37,369 nucleotides of DNA from an uncultured Lachnospiraceae bacterium (GTDB lineage Bacteria > Bacillota > Clostridia > Lachnospirales > Lachnospiraceae): the NCBI GenBank assembly GCA_900316395.1, contig ONCT01000018.1:1-37369 (forward strand), read 5' to 3'. The notes beneath the pieces were generated by a model. It saw only the letters and a program-made list of their open reading frames with translations, searched no databases and had not been told where the DNA came from. Each line of letters starts with the position of its first letter. Position 1 is the first letter of the stretch. Below are positions 30,208 through 37,304 of the stretch, piece after piece. A program made the translations under genes and the position numbers.

Positions 30208-30843
30208 ATGAAGGATGAGATAAGATTCACAAGTGATGATAGTGTTGCTATAATTGCACCTCACCCCGATGATGAGTGTATTGGTACTGCAGGAGTGCTT
30301 ATTAATGCTTCTGATCAGACAGATATTTATGTTGTAACTGATGGGTGCTATGGTAATACTAAGAGAAGTGCCGAAGATGAGGCAGAGTTAAGAAGAGAGT
30401 GGTTCGAAGAAGAGATGTCAATAGTTAAGCCACGCAATTGGTTTTGGCTGGGGATTGAGGATACGAAGGTTTCGGACAATCCTGATTTCGCGACTCAGAT
30501 TGATTTTACGAGGTATACGAAGGTGTTTCTGCCATGGGGTAAGAGCCTTCATCCAGACCATAGAGCTACTTATGAAAGCTGTCAAAATCAGATAAAAAAA
30601 CAAAATGCTAATAAGGCAGAGTGCTATATGTATGAGGTGTGCGCTCCATTTCATAATCCCCGATATTATATTGATATAACAGGTGCTCTTGATAAGAAGC
30701 TTGAATTGATAAGATGTCATAGGGAAATGGATTATGAGATTAAACAAATTACTCTGTTAAATCAATTCCGTGCCTCGCAGCTTCATAAGACTATTGGGAT
30801 TGAATGTGTTGAGGCCTATGAAAAGGTTGAAATATTTGTTTAG
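30208..30843 (+). CDS. PIG-L/LmbE-family deacetylase
   Basis: This 211-residue zinc-dependent deacetylase-like protein has the family metal motif HPDDE (VAIIAPHPDDECIGTAG, about residues 18-22) and the second His in LHPDHRATY. The middle region carries FWLGIEDTK. Known members deacetylate N-acetylglucosaminyl lipids or thiol precursors such as bacillithiol and mycothiol intermediates. A role with the neighbouring PAP2 gene in envelope glycolipid processing is possible but not shown. ATG 30208 has a weak GGAAG upstream. Confidence 0.88.
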   Translation: MKDEIRFTSDDSVAIIAPHPDDECIGTAGVLINASDQTDIYVVTDGCYGNTKRSAEDEAELRREWFEEEMSIVKPRNWFWLGIEDTKVSDNPDFATQIDFTRYTKVFLPWGKSLHPDHRATYESCQNQIKKQNANKAECYMYEVCAPFHNPRYYIDITGALDKKLELIRCHREMDYEIKQITLLNQFRASQLHKTIGIECVEAYEKVEIFV

Positions 30844-30902
30844 TATAACAGAGGCATTAGTATTTGTGAGGATGCATTTTTCAAGGAGGATTATAAAGCG
30901 AT

Positions 30903-32432
30903 ATGAAGGATGCAAAGAATAGGCAATTAATTAATATTATAATAATTACAGTTGTTTATATTGCCGGCATAGCTTTATGTGTAACGGCTCTTTTCGAAAA
31001 GGGCTTAGATAATATGAAGGGTGCATATCTGGTTAATTGTGGCGTTGATTTGTTCGGAATGATTGCTGGATATATTCTTATTGTTTGCTTTTTGATTGAT
31101 AGAGATCGCCCTGGAGATAGAAGGAATTTCTTTCTATATCTTGTTAATATCACATTTGTAGGTTTATTTACTGATTTCTTTTCTGGGATTCTGATGAAGG
31201 TCCCTGAATGGAGAATACTGTATTTGTTAGATAACACGGTGTATTTTATGGTTCTTCCTATGGAGTGCTATTTTTTCTATCGTTATATAACTGCCACATT
31301 TAGGACGAAAGACAAGATGATGCATGTAGTTGACCGTGTAATGCTCATTGGACTTATTGTGGATTTGTTATCTATATTTATAAATGTGTTTACAGGCATT
31401 TATTTTTCAATAGATTCGCAGGGTGTATATTCAAGAGGACCTCTTTATCTGTGCACATATATTTACTTTGTTATAGCAGTCGTGCTAATGATTGTGGTAT
31501 TTGTAAAACGCAGAAAGGAGCTTGACCGCAATCATGTATTGGCATTTTCTGTATTCTTAGGTGGTCCGGTTGTTGTTGCTGTATTGCCAGATCCGGCTGA
31601 TGGGCTTTCTGTTACATGTGGTGTGATTATGGCAGCGCTAATAATGACCTACTGCTTGGTAAGTATTGAGCAGAGTAAGAATCAGATTGCCAGGGAAAAG
31701 GAGCTTGCTGCAGCTACATCTATACAATACAATATGCTGCCTAATACTTTTCCAGCATTTCCAGACCGTAAGGAATTCGACATCTTCGCGTCTATGACAC
31801 CTGCAAAGGAGGTAGGCGGAGATTTCTACGATATGTTTTTTGTCGATAATGATAATCTGGTTATTCTTATAGCAGACGTGTCTGGCAAAGGAATAACGGC
31901 GGCGCTTTTTATGGCGCAGGCAAAGCAGATTATTCAATCGCAAATGATAATATGTGGCGGTGATGCTATTGAAGCTATAAGTGCAGCAAACCTTAAGCTT
32001 ATTGAAAACAGTAACGCGGATATGTTTGTAACTGTATGGCTTGGAGTCGTTAATCTTGTTACGGGGCATATGGCTTTTGTGGACGCAGGACATAATTATT
32101 CTGCTTTGCAGAAGGATGATGGAAAATATACTATAGAAAAGGACAAGCACAGTATAGTTTTAGTTGCACTTAAGACTGCCAAGTTCCAGTTGAATGAAAT
32201 TGACTTAAAGCCTAATGACACTGTTTTCTTATACACTGATGGTGTAACAGAAGCACGTAATATTGACGGTGAATTGTTTGGCTCTAAGAGACTGGTGGCT
32301 GCACTAAACGAAGTAGCAGATGCCTCACCGGAGGAAATTGATGCACATGTAAGAAAGAGAGTATCAGAGTTCGTAGGTAAGGCAGAGCAGTTTGACGACA
32401 TTACAACTTTGTGCTTCAGATACTTTGGTTGA
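30903..32432 (+). CDS. membrane SpoIIE-type PP2C phosphatase (7-TM plus PP2C_SIG)
   Basis: This encodes 509 residues. Seven hydrophobic helices span about residues 8-250, like 7TM receptor modules of signalling proteins. A linker helix (EQSKNQIAREKELAAATSIQ) leads to a SpoIIE/RsbU-type phosphatase domain: PAKEVGGDFYDMF, ILIADVSGKG with metal-site Asp, DAGHN and LYTDGVTEARN. Such enzymes normally dephosphorylate an anti-sigma antagonist of the SpoIIAA/RsbV type. No antagonist or anti-sigma kinase is adjacent. ATG follows AAGGAGG at 11 nt. It responds to an unknown envelope signal. Confidence 0.9.
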   Translation: MKDAKNRQLINIIIITVVYIAGIALCVTALFEKGLDNMKGAYLVNCGVDLFGMIAGYILIVCFLIDRDRPGDRRNFFLYLVNITFVGLFTDFFSGILMKVPEWRILYLLDNTVYFMVLPMECYFFYRYITATFRTKDKMMHVVDRVMLIGLIVDLLSIFINVFTGIYFSIDSQGVYSRGPLYLCTYIYFVIAVVLMIVVFVKRRKELDRNHVLAFSVFLGGPVVVAVLPDPADGLSVTCGVIMAALIMTYCLVSIEQSKNQIAREKELAAATSIQYNMLPNTFPAFPDRKEFDIFASMTPAKEVGGDFYDMFFVDNDNLVILIADVSGKGITAALFMAQAKQIIQSQMIICGGDAIEAISAANLKLIENSNADMFVTVWLGVVNLVTGHMAFVDAGHNYSALQKDDGKYTIEKDKHSIVLVALKTAKFQLNEIDLKPNDTVFLYTDGVTEARNIDGELFGSKRLVAALNEVADASPEEIDAHVRKRVSEFVGKAEQFDDITTLCFRYFG

Positions 32433-32452
32433 CAAAGAACCCTGTCAACCAA
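32425..32452. terminator. perfect 10-bp stem-loop over the phosphatase stop codon
   Basis: TTGGTTGACA (32425-32434) pairs perfectly with TGTCAACCAA (32443-32452) around an 8-nt loop. The stem includes the TGA stop and ends three bases before the next -35 box. There is no U-tract, so it may be a terminator of unusual type or an operator. Confidence 0.5.
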
Positions 32453-32455
32453 GTG

Positions 32456-32484
32456 TTGACAAATCCGTAAAAACGGATTAGAAT
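32456..32484 (+). promoter_or_regulatory. promoter with an operator exactly filling the spacer (XRE gene)
   Basis: TTGACA (32456-32461), a 17-nt spacer and TAGAAT (32479-32484). The spacer holds the 16-bp palindrome ATCCGT-AAAA-ACGGAT (32463-32478), so a bound repressor would block RNA polymerase directly. Confidence 0.8.
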
Positions 32485-32513
32485 AAAGCTGTCAAGTGGT
32501 GGCTTTATTTTTT
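32482..32513 (+). terminator. terminator-like hairpin in the XRE leader, possible attenuator
   Basis: AATAAAGC (32482-32489) pairs with GCTTTATT (32502-32509), a 12-nt loop, then T to 32513. It lies between the promoter and the second operator, where it would stop transcripts about 40 nt before the gene. Confidence 0.5.
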
Positions 32514-32522
32514 GCCAACACA

Positions 32523-32538
32523 ATCCGTAAATACGGAT
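32523..32538. promoter_or_regulatory. second operator palindrome of the XRE gene
   Basis: ATCCGT-AAAT-ACGGAT repeats the spacer palindrome at 32463-32478 with one central change, centre to centre 60 bp. It ends just before AAGGAGG (32544-32550). Confidence 0.75.
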
Positions 32539-32555
32539 GTTGTAAGGAGGTTATT

Positions 32556-33809
32556 ATGAGCATTTCAGATGTTATCTTCAATAAAATGTCAGAAAAGAAA
32601 ATCACACAGAAGGAATTCTCTAAGCGCACTAATATTCCTGAGAGTACCATAAGCGATTGGAAGAAAAAGGGCAACACTCCTGGAGCGGAGAAGCTTACAA
32701 CAATTGCCGCTGCTCTTGGTATATCTGTGAGCGAATTGCTAGGAGAAGATAAGTGTGGCCTGACAGACTATTGCATATCTGAAGAAGAGAAGATGATAAT
32801 TGATTTGTATCGTAATTCCTCGGCAGATGTTAGGCGCCGCATTATTGCTTATCTAGAGAAGATGTCACATAGCATAACTAATAGAGAAGTATCTGATGAT
32901 GATGTTTCTACACAATACTACGCTTTAGATGACGAGCTGCTCAATCAAAAACAACTAGCACATAAGCTACGCCGACTTGCTAGATTAGATAGAATTCGTC
33001 TTGATGAAAGCGAACATTTATCCAAGTACAATTTACATTTACTCAAATACTTAGATTATGTTGGACTTGATAAGTTAGATTATATCAAGAAGTATCTGTC
33101 TAATATACAGCCATTTATGATTGTTGAGATTAAGTCGCAGGAGAAGTTCGATAATGCTATATGTGTTCTCGATAACTATTATCGTATATCTGTGTATATC
33201 AAGGTGGATGCAACAAGAGGTGAGGAGGTCGTTGTTTCATTTCATGAGAACAACAAGAATGGAATTGCTAAGAAGAATAGCACATTTCCTACAGACAGTT
33301 ATGTATATGTATTTGCTGAGTCAATAGGAAGCTATGTGGAGACGAAGGGAACATACACTATTAATCTGTTTATTACAAGAGGAGTATCAACATTTCCAAT
33401 TAATGTTCCGGCTACTAAGTATGACGAGGAAGGCTTTGTGGTGAGATATACATATATTAACAATGCCTTGGTTGATATTGCCAATAATTATTTGGAGGAT
33501 TTATATATGGCTGATTTAGATTTTGATATGGTAAATGTGTTTACATCCTTACAGCAGTTATCATTTACATCTTATGGAAATGACGCTTTCTCTAATATAT
33601 CTCTTATGATAGATAGTTTGCTAATTCAGAATGACTATGCATCAAGACAGATAGCTGATTCTGCGTTATGTATTTACTGTAATTCACTGCAACTTACTAA
33701 GTCTGATAGGAAGGAACTTCTTGACACTTTAAGAGAGAGGTTCAAGGTTAATTCTGTTAAAGCGCTACCTCAGATTATAGAGAGGGTTGAGATGAATTTG
33801 GGATCGTGA
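32556..33809 (+). CDS. XRE-family regulator with a large uncharacterised C-terminal region
   Basis: This encodes 417 residues from ATG 32556, 5 nt after AAGGAGG. Residues about 1-65 are a Cro/CI helix-turn-helix (KKITQKEFSKRTNIPESTISDWKKKG). The remaining 350 residues match no domain I recognise: an arginine-rich LRRLARLDRIRLD helix, a beta-rich middle with VDATRGEEVVVSFHENN and FPTDSYVYVFAESIG, and a helical end. Similar HTH plus unknown-sensor proteins occur in Lachnospiraceae. Twin operators at 32463 and 32523 suggest autorepression. Signal unknown. Confidence 0.8.
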   Translation: MSISDVIFNKMSEKKITQKEFSKRTNIPESTISDWKKKGNTPGAEKLTTIAAALGISVSELLGEDKCGLTDYCISEEEKMIIDLYRNSSADVRRRIIAYLEKMSHSITNREVSDDDVSTQYYALDDELLNQKQLAHKLRRLARLDRIRLDESEHLSKYNLHLLKYLDYVGLDKLDYIKKYLSNIQPFMIVEIKSQEKFDNAICVLDNYYRISVYIKVDATRGEEVVVSFHENNKNGIAKKNSTFPTDSYVYVFAESIGSYVETKGTYTINLFITRGVSTFPINVPATKYDEEGFVVRYTYINNALVDIANNYLEDLYMADLDFDMVNVFTSLQQLSFTSYGNDAFSNISLMIDSLLIQNDYASRQIADSALCIYCNSLQLTKSDRKELLDTLRERFKVNSVKALPQIIERVEMNLGS

Positions 33810-33840
33810 AGAGAATTTATTGTTGGAATAGGAGCTTGAC

Positions 33841-33856
33841 AATGCGTAATTGCATT
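33841..33856. promoter_or_regulatory. small inverted repeat upstream of brnTA, candidate operator
   Basis: AATGC-GTAATT-GCATT lies between a TTGACA (33836-33841) and a TATAAT (33864-33869). The 22-nt gap between those two boxes is too long for a standard promoter, so the true -35 is unclear. RHH antitoxins such as BrnA usually repress this region. Confidence 0.4.
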
Positions 33857-33886
33857 GCAAAATTATAATACAGGGTGTAGAATAAT

Positions 33887-34180
33887 ATGGAAAGAATAGA
33901 ATTTGAATGGGATGATGAAAAAGAACAAAAGAATCTAATGAAGCATGGGATAGATTTCTCAACAGCAGCGCATGTTTTTGCCGATGTGTGTAGGCTTGAA
34001 AAATATGATGGCGAGCATAGTGAGAATGAAGATAGATATAAAGTGATTGGTGCGATAAATGGGCATTTAATGATTGTTGTTGTTTCATATACAATGAGAA
34101 ATGACGAAAAAGTTATAAGAATGATTTCAGCAAGAAAAGCTGAAAAACTCGAAAGGGATGAATACTATGGCTACTATTAA
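33887..34180 (+). CDS. brnT: BrnT-family toxin (RelE-like ribonuclease)
   Basis: This 97-residue toxin has the BrnT pattern: FEWDDEKEQKNLMKHGIDF at the N-terminus, then FADVCRLEKYDGEHSENEDRYKVIGAINGHLMIVVVSYTMRNDEKVIRMISARKAEKLERDEYY. The final RMISARKA strand carries the catalytic-site Arg residues. The known enzyme cleaves RNA and arrests growth. brnA overlaps its 3' end by 14 bp. Lysines here are mostly AAA, unlike the AAG-rich neighbouring core genes, which suggests transfer. Confidence 0.9.
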   Translation: MERIEFEWDDEKEQKNLMKHGIDFSTAAHVFADVCRLEKYDGEHSENEDRYKVIGAINGHLMIVVVSYTMRNDEKVIRMISARKAEKLERDEYYGYY

Positions 34181-34496
34181 AAAAAGTATAGATGTTAATG
34201 CTGAATTAACAGAGGAACAATTAAATATGTTAAAAAAGGCAGAAGAAATGTCACCTTCTTTTGATGAAGACAATCCACCATTAACAAAATCAGAGCTTAA
34301 ACAATTTAAAAGAATATCTGATGTTATAGAAGAAGAACGAAAAAGTACAAGAAAACAGAATGTGACTTTAAGATTATCACCTAGCGCAGTTAATAAAGCT
34401 AAGTCCCTAGGTAAGGGCTATACAAGCATACTTGCTAAAATTATCGAAAAAGCATTAGATAATCCTGATATTACGGAATTATTAATGAACAAGTAA
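34167..34496 (+). CDS. brnA: BrnA-family antitoxin (ribbon-helix-helix)
   Basis: This encodes 109 residues from ATG 34167, with AAAGGG about 9 nt upstream; the in-frame ATG at 34158 is too close. The N-terminal part (about 1-65) is a charged toxin-binding segment with PPLTKSELKQFKRISDVIEEERK, and the C-terminus is an RHH-type DNA-binding domain, NVTLRLSPSAVNKAKSLGKGYTSILAKIIEKAL. It overlaps brnT by 14 bp, the standard toxin-first layout. It should bind BrnT and repress the operon. Codon use is AAA-rich, like brnT. Confidence 0.88.
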   Translation: MATIKKSIDVNAELTEEQLNMLKKAEEMSPSFDEDNPPLTKSELKQFKRISDVIEEERKSTRKQNVTLRLSPSAVNKAKSLGKGYTSILAKIIEKALDNPDITELLMNK

Positions 34497-34521
34497 TGTG
34501 TTTCTATATTGGCCTTTTCAC

Positions 34522-34551
34522 TTGTCAACAATAGTACATGCGTGATATAAT
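34522..34551 (+). promoter_or_regulatory. extended -10 promoter of the FliD-like gene
   Basis: TTGTCA (34522-34527), an 18-nt spacer and TGA-TATAAT with the TATAAT at 34546-34551. The TG one base before TATAAT is an extended -10. Confidence 0.7.
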
Positions 34552-34593
34552 CAAAGTGAGATTGAATGCGGTTATAACATTAAGGAGAAGCTT

Positions 34594-35760
34594 ATGAATG
34601 ATATAAGTTCTATGTTCGGAAATAATAACGGATTATCTGGTATGTTAAGTGATTATAGCGCTATTAGAAGTGGTAGCTATAAGAAGTTAATGAAGTCTTA
34701 TTATAGTGATGTTCAGGGGGCGTCGCCAGCTAGAAGCAAGGCGGGCTCTAACAATACATTAGAGAAGGTTCTTGAAGATAGAAGAAAGCCTGCTATATCT
34801 AAGGAGGCTAGTGCGGCTAATTCCAAGCTTGCAAGTTCTATATCGTCGTATAAGAGCGCTTTATCTACATTACAGAATGAGAAGACCTACGAGAATACTG
34901 AGAACGGTGCTGAGGCCAGGGACAAGGTTAAGAATGCGATAAAGTCCTATGTGTCTGCATATAACGATTCTGTTACAACAGCTAAGAAGTCAACTAACCT
35001 TAATATGACTTCTAATGTTGCTGGTGCAATGGAAGCAACAAGAGAGGATGCGGCAGCGCTTAAGGAACTAGGCGTGACTCTTAATAGTGATGGTACGTTA
35101 AGGTTCGATGAGAAGGGCTTTAAGGATGTTGAATTGTCCAAGGTGAAGGATGCTTTCGATGGCAACATTGCTTTAAGTTATGGCTCTAAGGTTGCAACTC
35201 GACTTAATAGAATATCTACAAGTGCAGTTAATTCCAGCGCATCAAGTATTGATACAGCCAATACTGTATCAACAGTATCTGACTCTAAGAATCTGATGGA
35301 AAGCATTGGTAATCTTAAGGGTTCAGACCTTTATGCCAAGACAAAGGATTCCGCTGGAAATGATACATTCAACAGAAGTGGAGTAGAGGCAGAATTAGAC
35401 AGGTTCATAGAGTTCTACAATGCAACCCTTAACTCAGCTAAGTCTAGCGGAGTGTCAGGAGTTATATCTAATCTTGCAACAATGCAGCAAAAGACATCTC
35501 AGGACGCAGCTTCACTTGCACAGATTGGAATATCAATTGGTTCTAATGGCAAGCTGTCCATTAATAAAGACACATTTGCCAATGCCAGCGAGGATACAAT
35601 TAAGAAGAATCTCACAGATTATGCATCGTCCATTGAGAACAATGCGAGACTACTTAATTATTATTCCACAACCCAGAATTCTTCGGCTAGCGGTTATTCG
35701 GCTACGGGAGCATATAATAATGCAGCCGATGTTGTATCTAAGCTATATACACAAGTTTAA
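34594..35760 (+). CDS. FliD-like protein with an internally duplicated C-terminal module
   Basis: This 388-residue Ser/Ala/Asn/Lys-rich protein lacks a signal peptide and any membrane helix. Two copies of a module of about 85 residues (118-205 and 269-356) resemble the C-terminal region of the flagellar cap protein FliD: a helix with SYVSAYNDSV or RFIEFYNATL, then a DAAALKELGV or DAASLAQIGI helix, a SDGTLRFDE or SNGKLSINK strand and a charged helix. Neither the N-terminal FliD_N domain nor other flagellar genes are present. ATG follows AAGGAGA. It may be a filament- or surface-associated factor, or a FliD-derived protein of new use. Confidence 0.65.
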   Translation: MNDISSMFGNNNGLSGMLSDYSAIRSGSYKKLMKSYYSDVQGASPARSKAGSNNTLEKVLEDRRKPAISKEASAANSKLASSISSYKSALSTLQNEKTYENTENGAEARDKVKNAIKSYVSAYNDSVTTAKKSTNLNMTSNVAGAMEATREDAAALKELGVTLNSDGTLRFDEKGFKDVELSKVKDAFDGNIALSYGSKVATRLNRISTSAVNSSASSIDTANTVSTVSDSKNLMESIGNLKGSDLYAKTKDSAGNDTFNRSGVEAELDRFIEFYNATLNSAKSSGVSGVISNLATMQQKTSQDAASLAQIGISIGSNGKLSINKDTFANASEDTIKKNLTDYASSIENNARLLNYYSTTQNSSASGYSATGAYNNAADVVSKLYTQV

Positions 35761-35775
35761 TTGACAATGTAAATG

Positions 35776-35809
35776 AAAAAGGTGGAGTGCTTGATGCACT
35801 CCACCTTTT
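35776..35809. terminator. bidirectional terminator between FliD-like and hsp20 genes
   Basis: A 14-bp perfect GC-rich stem (AAAAGGTGGAGTGC, 35777-35790, with 35796-35809) and a 5-nt loop lies between convergent stops at 35760 and 35824. A-rich flank on one side and T-rich on the other give U-tracts on both strands. Confidence 0.85.
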
Positions 35810-35823
35810 GCGTTGGTGCGAAT

Positions 35824-36270
35824 TTATCCTTCGATTGAAATGTATTTCTTCTCTGGAACCTTAGCTTCATCCTTCTTAGGAACTTCAAGCTTAAGAACTC
35901 CATCCTCGAATTTTGCTTTAACATCTTCTTCTTCGATAGCATCTCCAATGTAGAAGCTTCGTTGCATTGAGCCAGAGTAGCGCTCTTTTCTAATAACTTT
36001 GCCCTTGTCATTTTTCTCGTCATTCTCATGAGCCTTGCTGGCGCTAACGAATAGGTAGCCATTCTCAAGTGTAAGCTTAATATCGTCCTTCTTGAATCCT
36101 GGCAGATCAATGTCTAGCTCATATCCATCCTCATTCTCATGTACATCTGTCTTCATTATATGAGCGGCATTCTTGCCGTAAAGCTTCTTGTCAACATCAG
36201 GAAACTCCATTCTTGGGAAACTCATCCAATCGTTCAATAAATTCTCTTCAAAAATACTTGGTAATAACAT
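35824..36270 (-). CDS. Hsp20/alpha-crystallin-family small heat-shock protein
   Basis: This 148-residue ATP-independent holdase chaperone has its alpha-crystallin domain spanning about residues 36-135: DVHENEDGYELDIDLPGFKKDDIKLTLENGYLFVSA, then KERYSGSMQRSFYIGDAIEEEDVKAKFEDGVLKLEVPK, with the A-x-x-x-n-GVL signature. A C-terminal EKKYISIEG holds the I-x-I tail motif used for oligomer contacts. The short N-terminal arm begins MLLPSIFEENL. ATG 36270 follows AAGGAGG. Expression is controlled by a CIRCE element over the promoter. Confidence 0.95.
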   Translation of the reverse strand: MLLPSIFEENLLNDWMSFPRMEFPDVDKKLYGKNAAHIMKTDVHENEDGYELDIDLPGFKKDDIKLTLENGYLFVSASKAHENDEKNDKGKVIRKERYSGSMQRSFYIGDAIEEEDVKAKFEDGVLKLEVPKKDEAKVPEKKYISIEG

Positions 36271-36328
36271 AGGTCATTCCTCCTTTTTGTAAAATTTATT
36301 TAGAACACTTTTCCTTTGTTCTGAGGTA

Positions 36329-36371
36329 ATTATACACCCTATTGTTAGCACTGTCAAGAGGTGAGTGCTAA
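36329..36371 (-). promoter_or_regulatory. hsp20 promoter with CIRCE operator (HrcA site)
   Basis: CIRCE lies at 36345-36371: TTAGCACTG, a 9-nt spacer and GAGTGCTAA, differing from the consensus only at the last base of one arm. On the minus strand TTGACA (36357-36352) sits inside the CIRCE spacer, with a 17-nt gap to TATAAT (36334-36329). HrcA binding would block the -35. No hrcA gene is in the window. Confidence 0.9.
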
Positions 36372-36440
36372 TTTTTTGCTTTATACACCTAATTAAGCAT
36401 TTCCCACATAAAAGGTATGTCAGAACCTGCCAGTAAGGTG

Positions 36441-36446
36441 TATAAT
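36441..36446 (+). promoter_or_regulatory. -10 box of the small membrane-protein gene
   Basis: Perfect TATAAT preceded by GGTG, 31 bp before the ATG at 36478. The -35 (around 36418-36423, TGTCAG) is weak. Confidence 0.45.
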
Positions 36447-36477
36447 ATGAACTAAAGTTGTTATAAAGGAGATTAGC

Positions 36478-36684
36478 ATGAGAGATGATAAGAAGGTAAA
36501 AGGTATAATAATTCTAATAATTGCGCTAATAGTTACGATTATTATTGCAGTTCTTGTGGTTAAGTTCATATCGGGGTTATATGGAGTATACACAGCCCTG
36601 TGCGTAATTGTTGCATTTATTATAGGTCTGGCTATTGGTATAGGCGTAGGATATATAATTGGGCGCGTCAAGGCAAGACAGTAG
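36478..36684 (+). CDS. small two-helix membrane protein
   Basis: This encodes 68 residues with a short positively charged N-terminus (MRDDKKVKG) and two hydrophobic helices (about residues 10-33 and 38-62), the second Gly-rich (AIGIGVGYIIG), ending RVKARQ. ATG follows AAGGAGA. No family is recognised. It is divergent from hsp20 and could be a stress-linked membrane peptide, but only its topology is supported. Confidence 0.6.
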   Translation: MRDDKKVKGIIILIIALIVTIIIAVLVVKFISGLYGVYTALCVIVAFIIGLAIGIGVGYIIGRVKARQ

Positions 36685-36732
36685 TAAGGCTAGGTTATAA
36701 TATTAGATTATAAGGCGTTAGGGGGTAATAGT

Positions 36733-36834
36733 TTGCCTTTTCAGATTATAAGAAATGATATAACTAAAGTAGAAGCAGATACAATTCTTCGTAACCATTT
36801 AAGCTCAGAATTATTGATGATTCTTAAAAAATAG
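36733..36834 (+). pseudogene. truncated N-terminus of a macro-domain (ADP-ribose deacetylase-like) protein
   Basis: TTG 36733 has GGGGG about 9 nt upstream and opens a 33-residue frame. Its first 18 residues, MPFQIIRNDITKVEADTI, match the typical start of macro-domain O-acetyl-ADP-ribose deacetylases (PFxIxRNDITKxxxDAIV). The reading frame then diverges and ends at TAG 36834, before the ADP-ribose-binding loops. It appears to be a decayed remnant cut by the insertion or expansion of the peptide locus that follows. The match is from memory and is short. Confidence 0.5.
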
Positions 36835-36845
36835 TAATCATTTTA

Positions 36846-36886
36846 TACAAAAATGTCGCATTTTGTGGTTTAATAGTGTATATATA
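36846..36886 (+). promoter_or_regulatory. promoter cassette 1 of the leader-peptide gene
   Basis: TACAAAAA, GTCGCATTTTG (36855-36865), an 11-nt spacer and TGTATATATA (36877-36886). The same elements with the same 11-nt spacer recur at 37305-37344. At the normal distance from the -10 the -35 would be TCGCAT, a poor match, so an activator bound at the conserved block is likely. Confidence 0.65.
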
Positions 36887-36953
36887 AATGACAGATAAGT
36901 TTCATAATAATCAAAGCTGTAAAAATGTAATATTGGTAAAGGGGGTAAGTATT

Positions 36954-37247
36954 ATGAGAAAAGAATTATTAAAGGGCTTAACAGAGGAGCAAATTAAGAA
37001 GGTTGAAGCTTGCAAGAGTGCAGATGAAATCATAGCTCTTGCTAAGTCTGAAGGAGTTGAACTTACTGAAGAGCAATTAGAAGCAGTATCAGGTGGTGGA
37101 TGCTTTAAAAAATCAAAGGTAAAATGTCCTAATTGTGGTGCTGATTATCTTAGCTGTATGAAAGAAAAAGTATGGACAGATGATAGAACTAATGGATCTA
37201 TTATTCAATACAGATGCTTATGTTGCGATTATGTTTGGAAACAATAA
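36954..37247 (+). CDS. Nif11-type double-glycine leader fused to a Cys-rich zinc-ribbon-like peptide
   Basis: This encodes 97 residues from ATG 36954 behind AAAGGGGG. Residues 1-48 form a Nif11-like leader: acidic amphipathic helices (LLKGLTEEQIKKVEACKSAD, then ELTEEQLEAVSGG) ending in a double-glycine cleavage site (G47-G48). The core has C50, then CPNC (58-61), C68 and CLCC (88-91) with YR and DYVW, the layout of a zinc ribbon. Leaders of this type direct ribosomal peptides to modification enzymes and PCAT exporters. No modification or export gene is in the window. It may be a secreted zinc-stabilised peptide rather than a modified bacteriocin. Confidence 0.75.
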   Translation: MRKELLKGLTEEQIKKVEACKSADEIIALAKSEGVELTEEQLEAVSGGGCFKKSKVKCPNCGADYLSCMKEKVWTDDRTNGSIIQYRCLCCDYVWKQ

Positions 37248-37304
37248 TTGACAAACTTGTTTTGCTGCATTTTCACATCCGGACGATCGGAGGAAAAAAT
37301 TTTT

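Noticed and set aside
33836..33869. TTGACA and TATAAT as one brnTA promoter
   Set aside because: The 22-nt spacing is too long for a sigma-A promoter; only the inverted repeat was listed.
35757..36110. Second minus-strand frame overlapping hsp20
   Set aside because: It is a shadow frame of the clear Hsp20 gene with an implausible Met/Lys/Arg-rich product.
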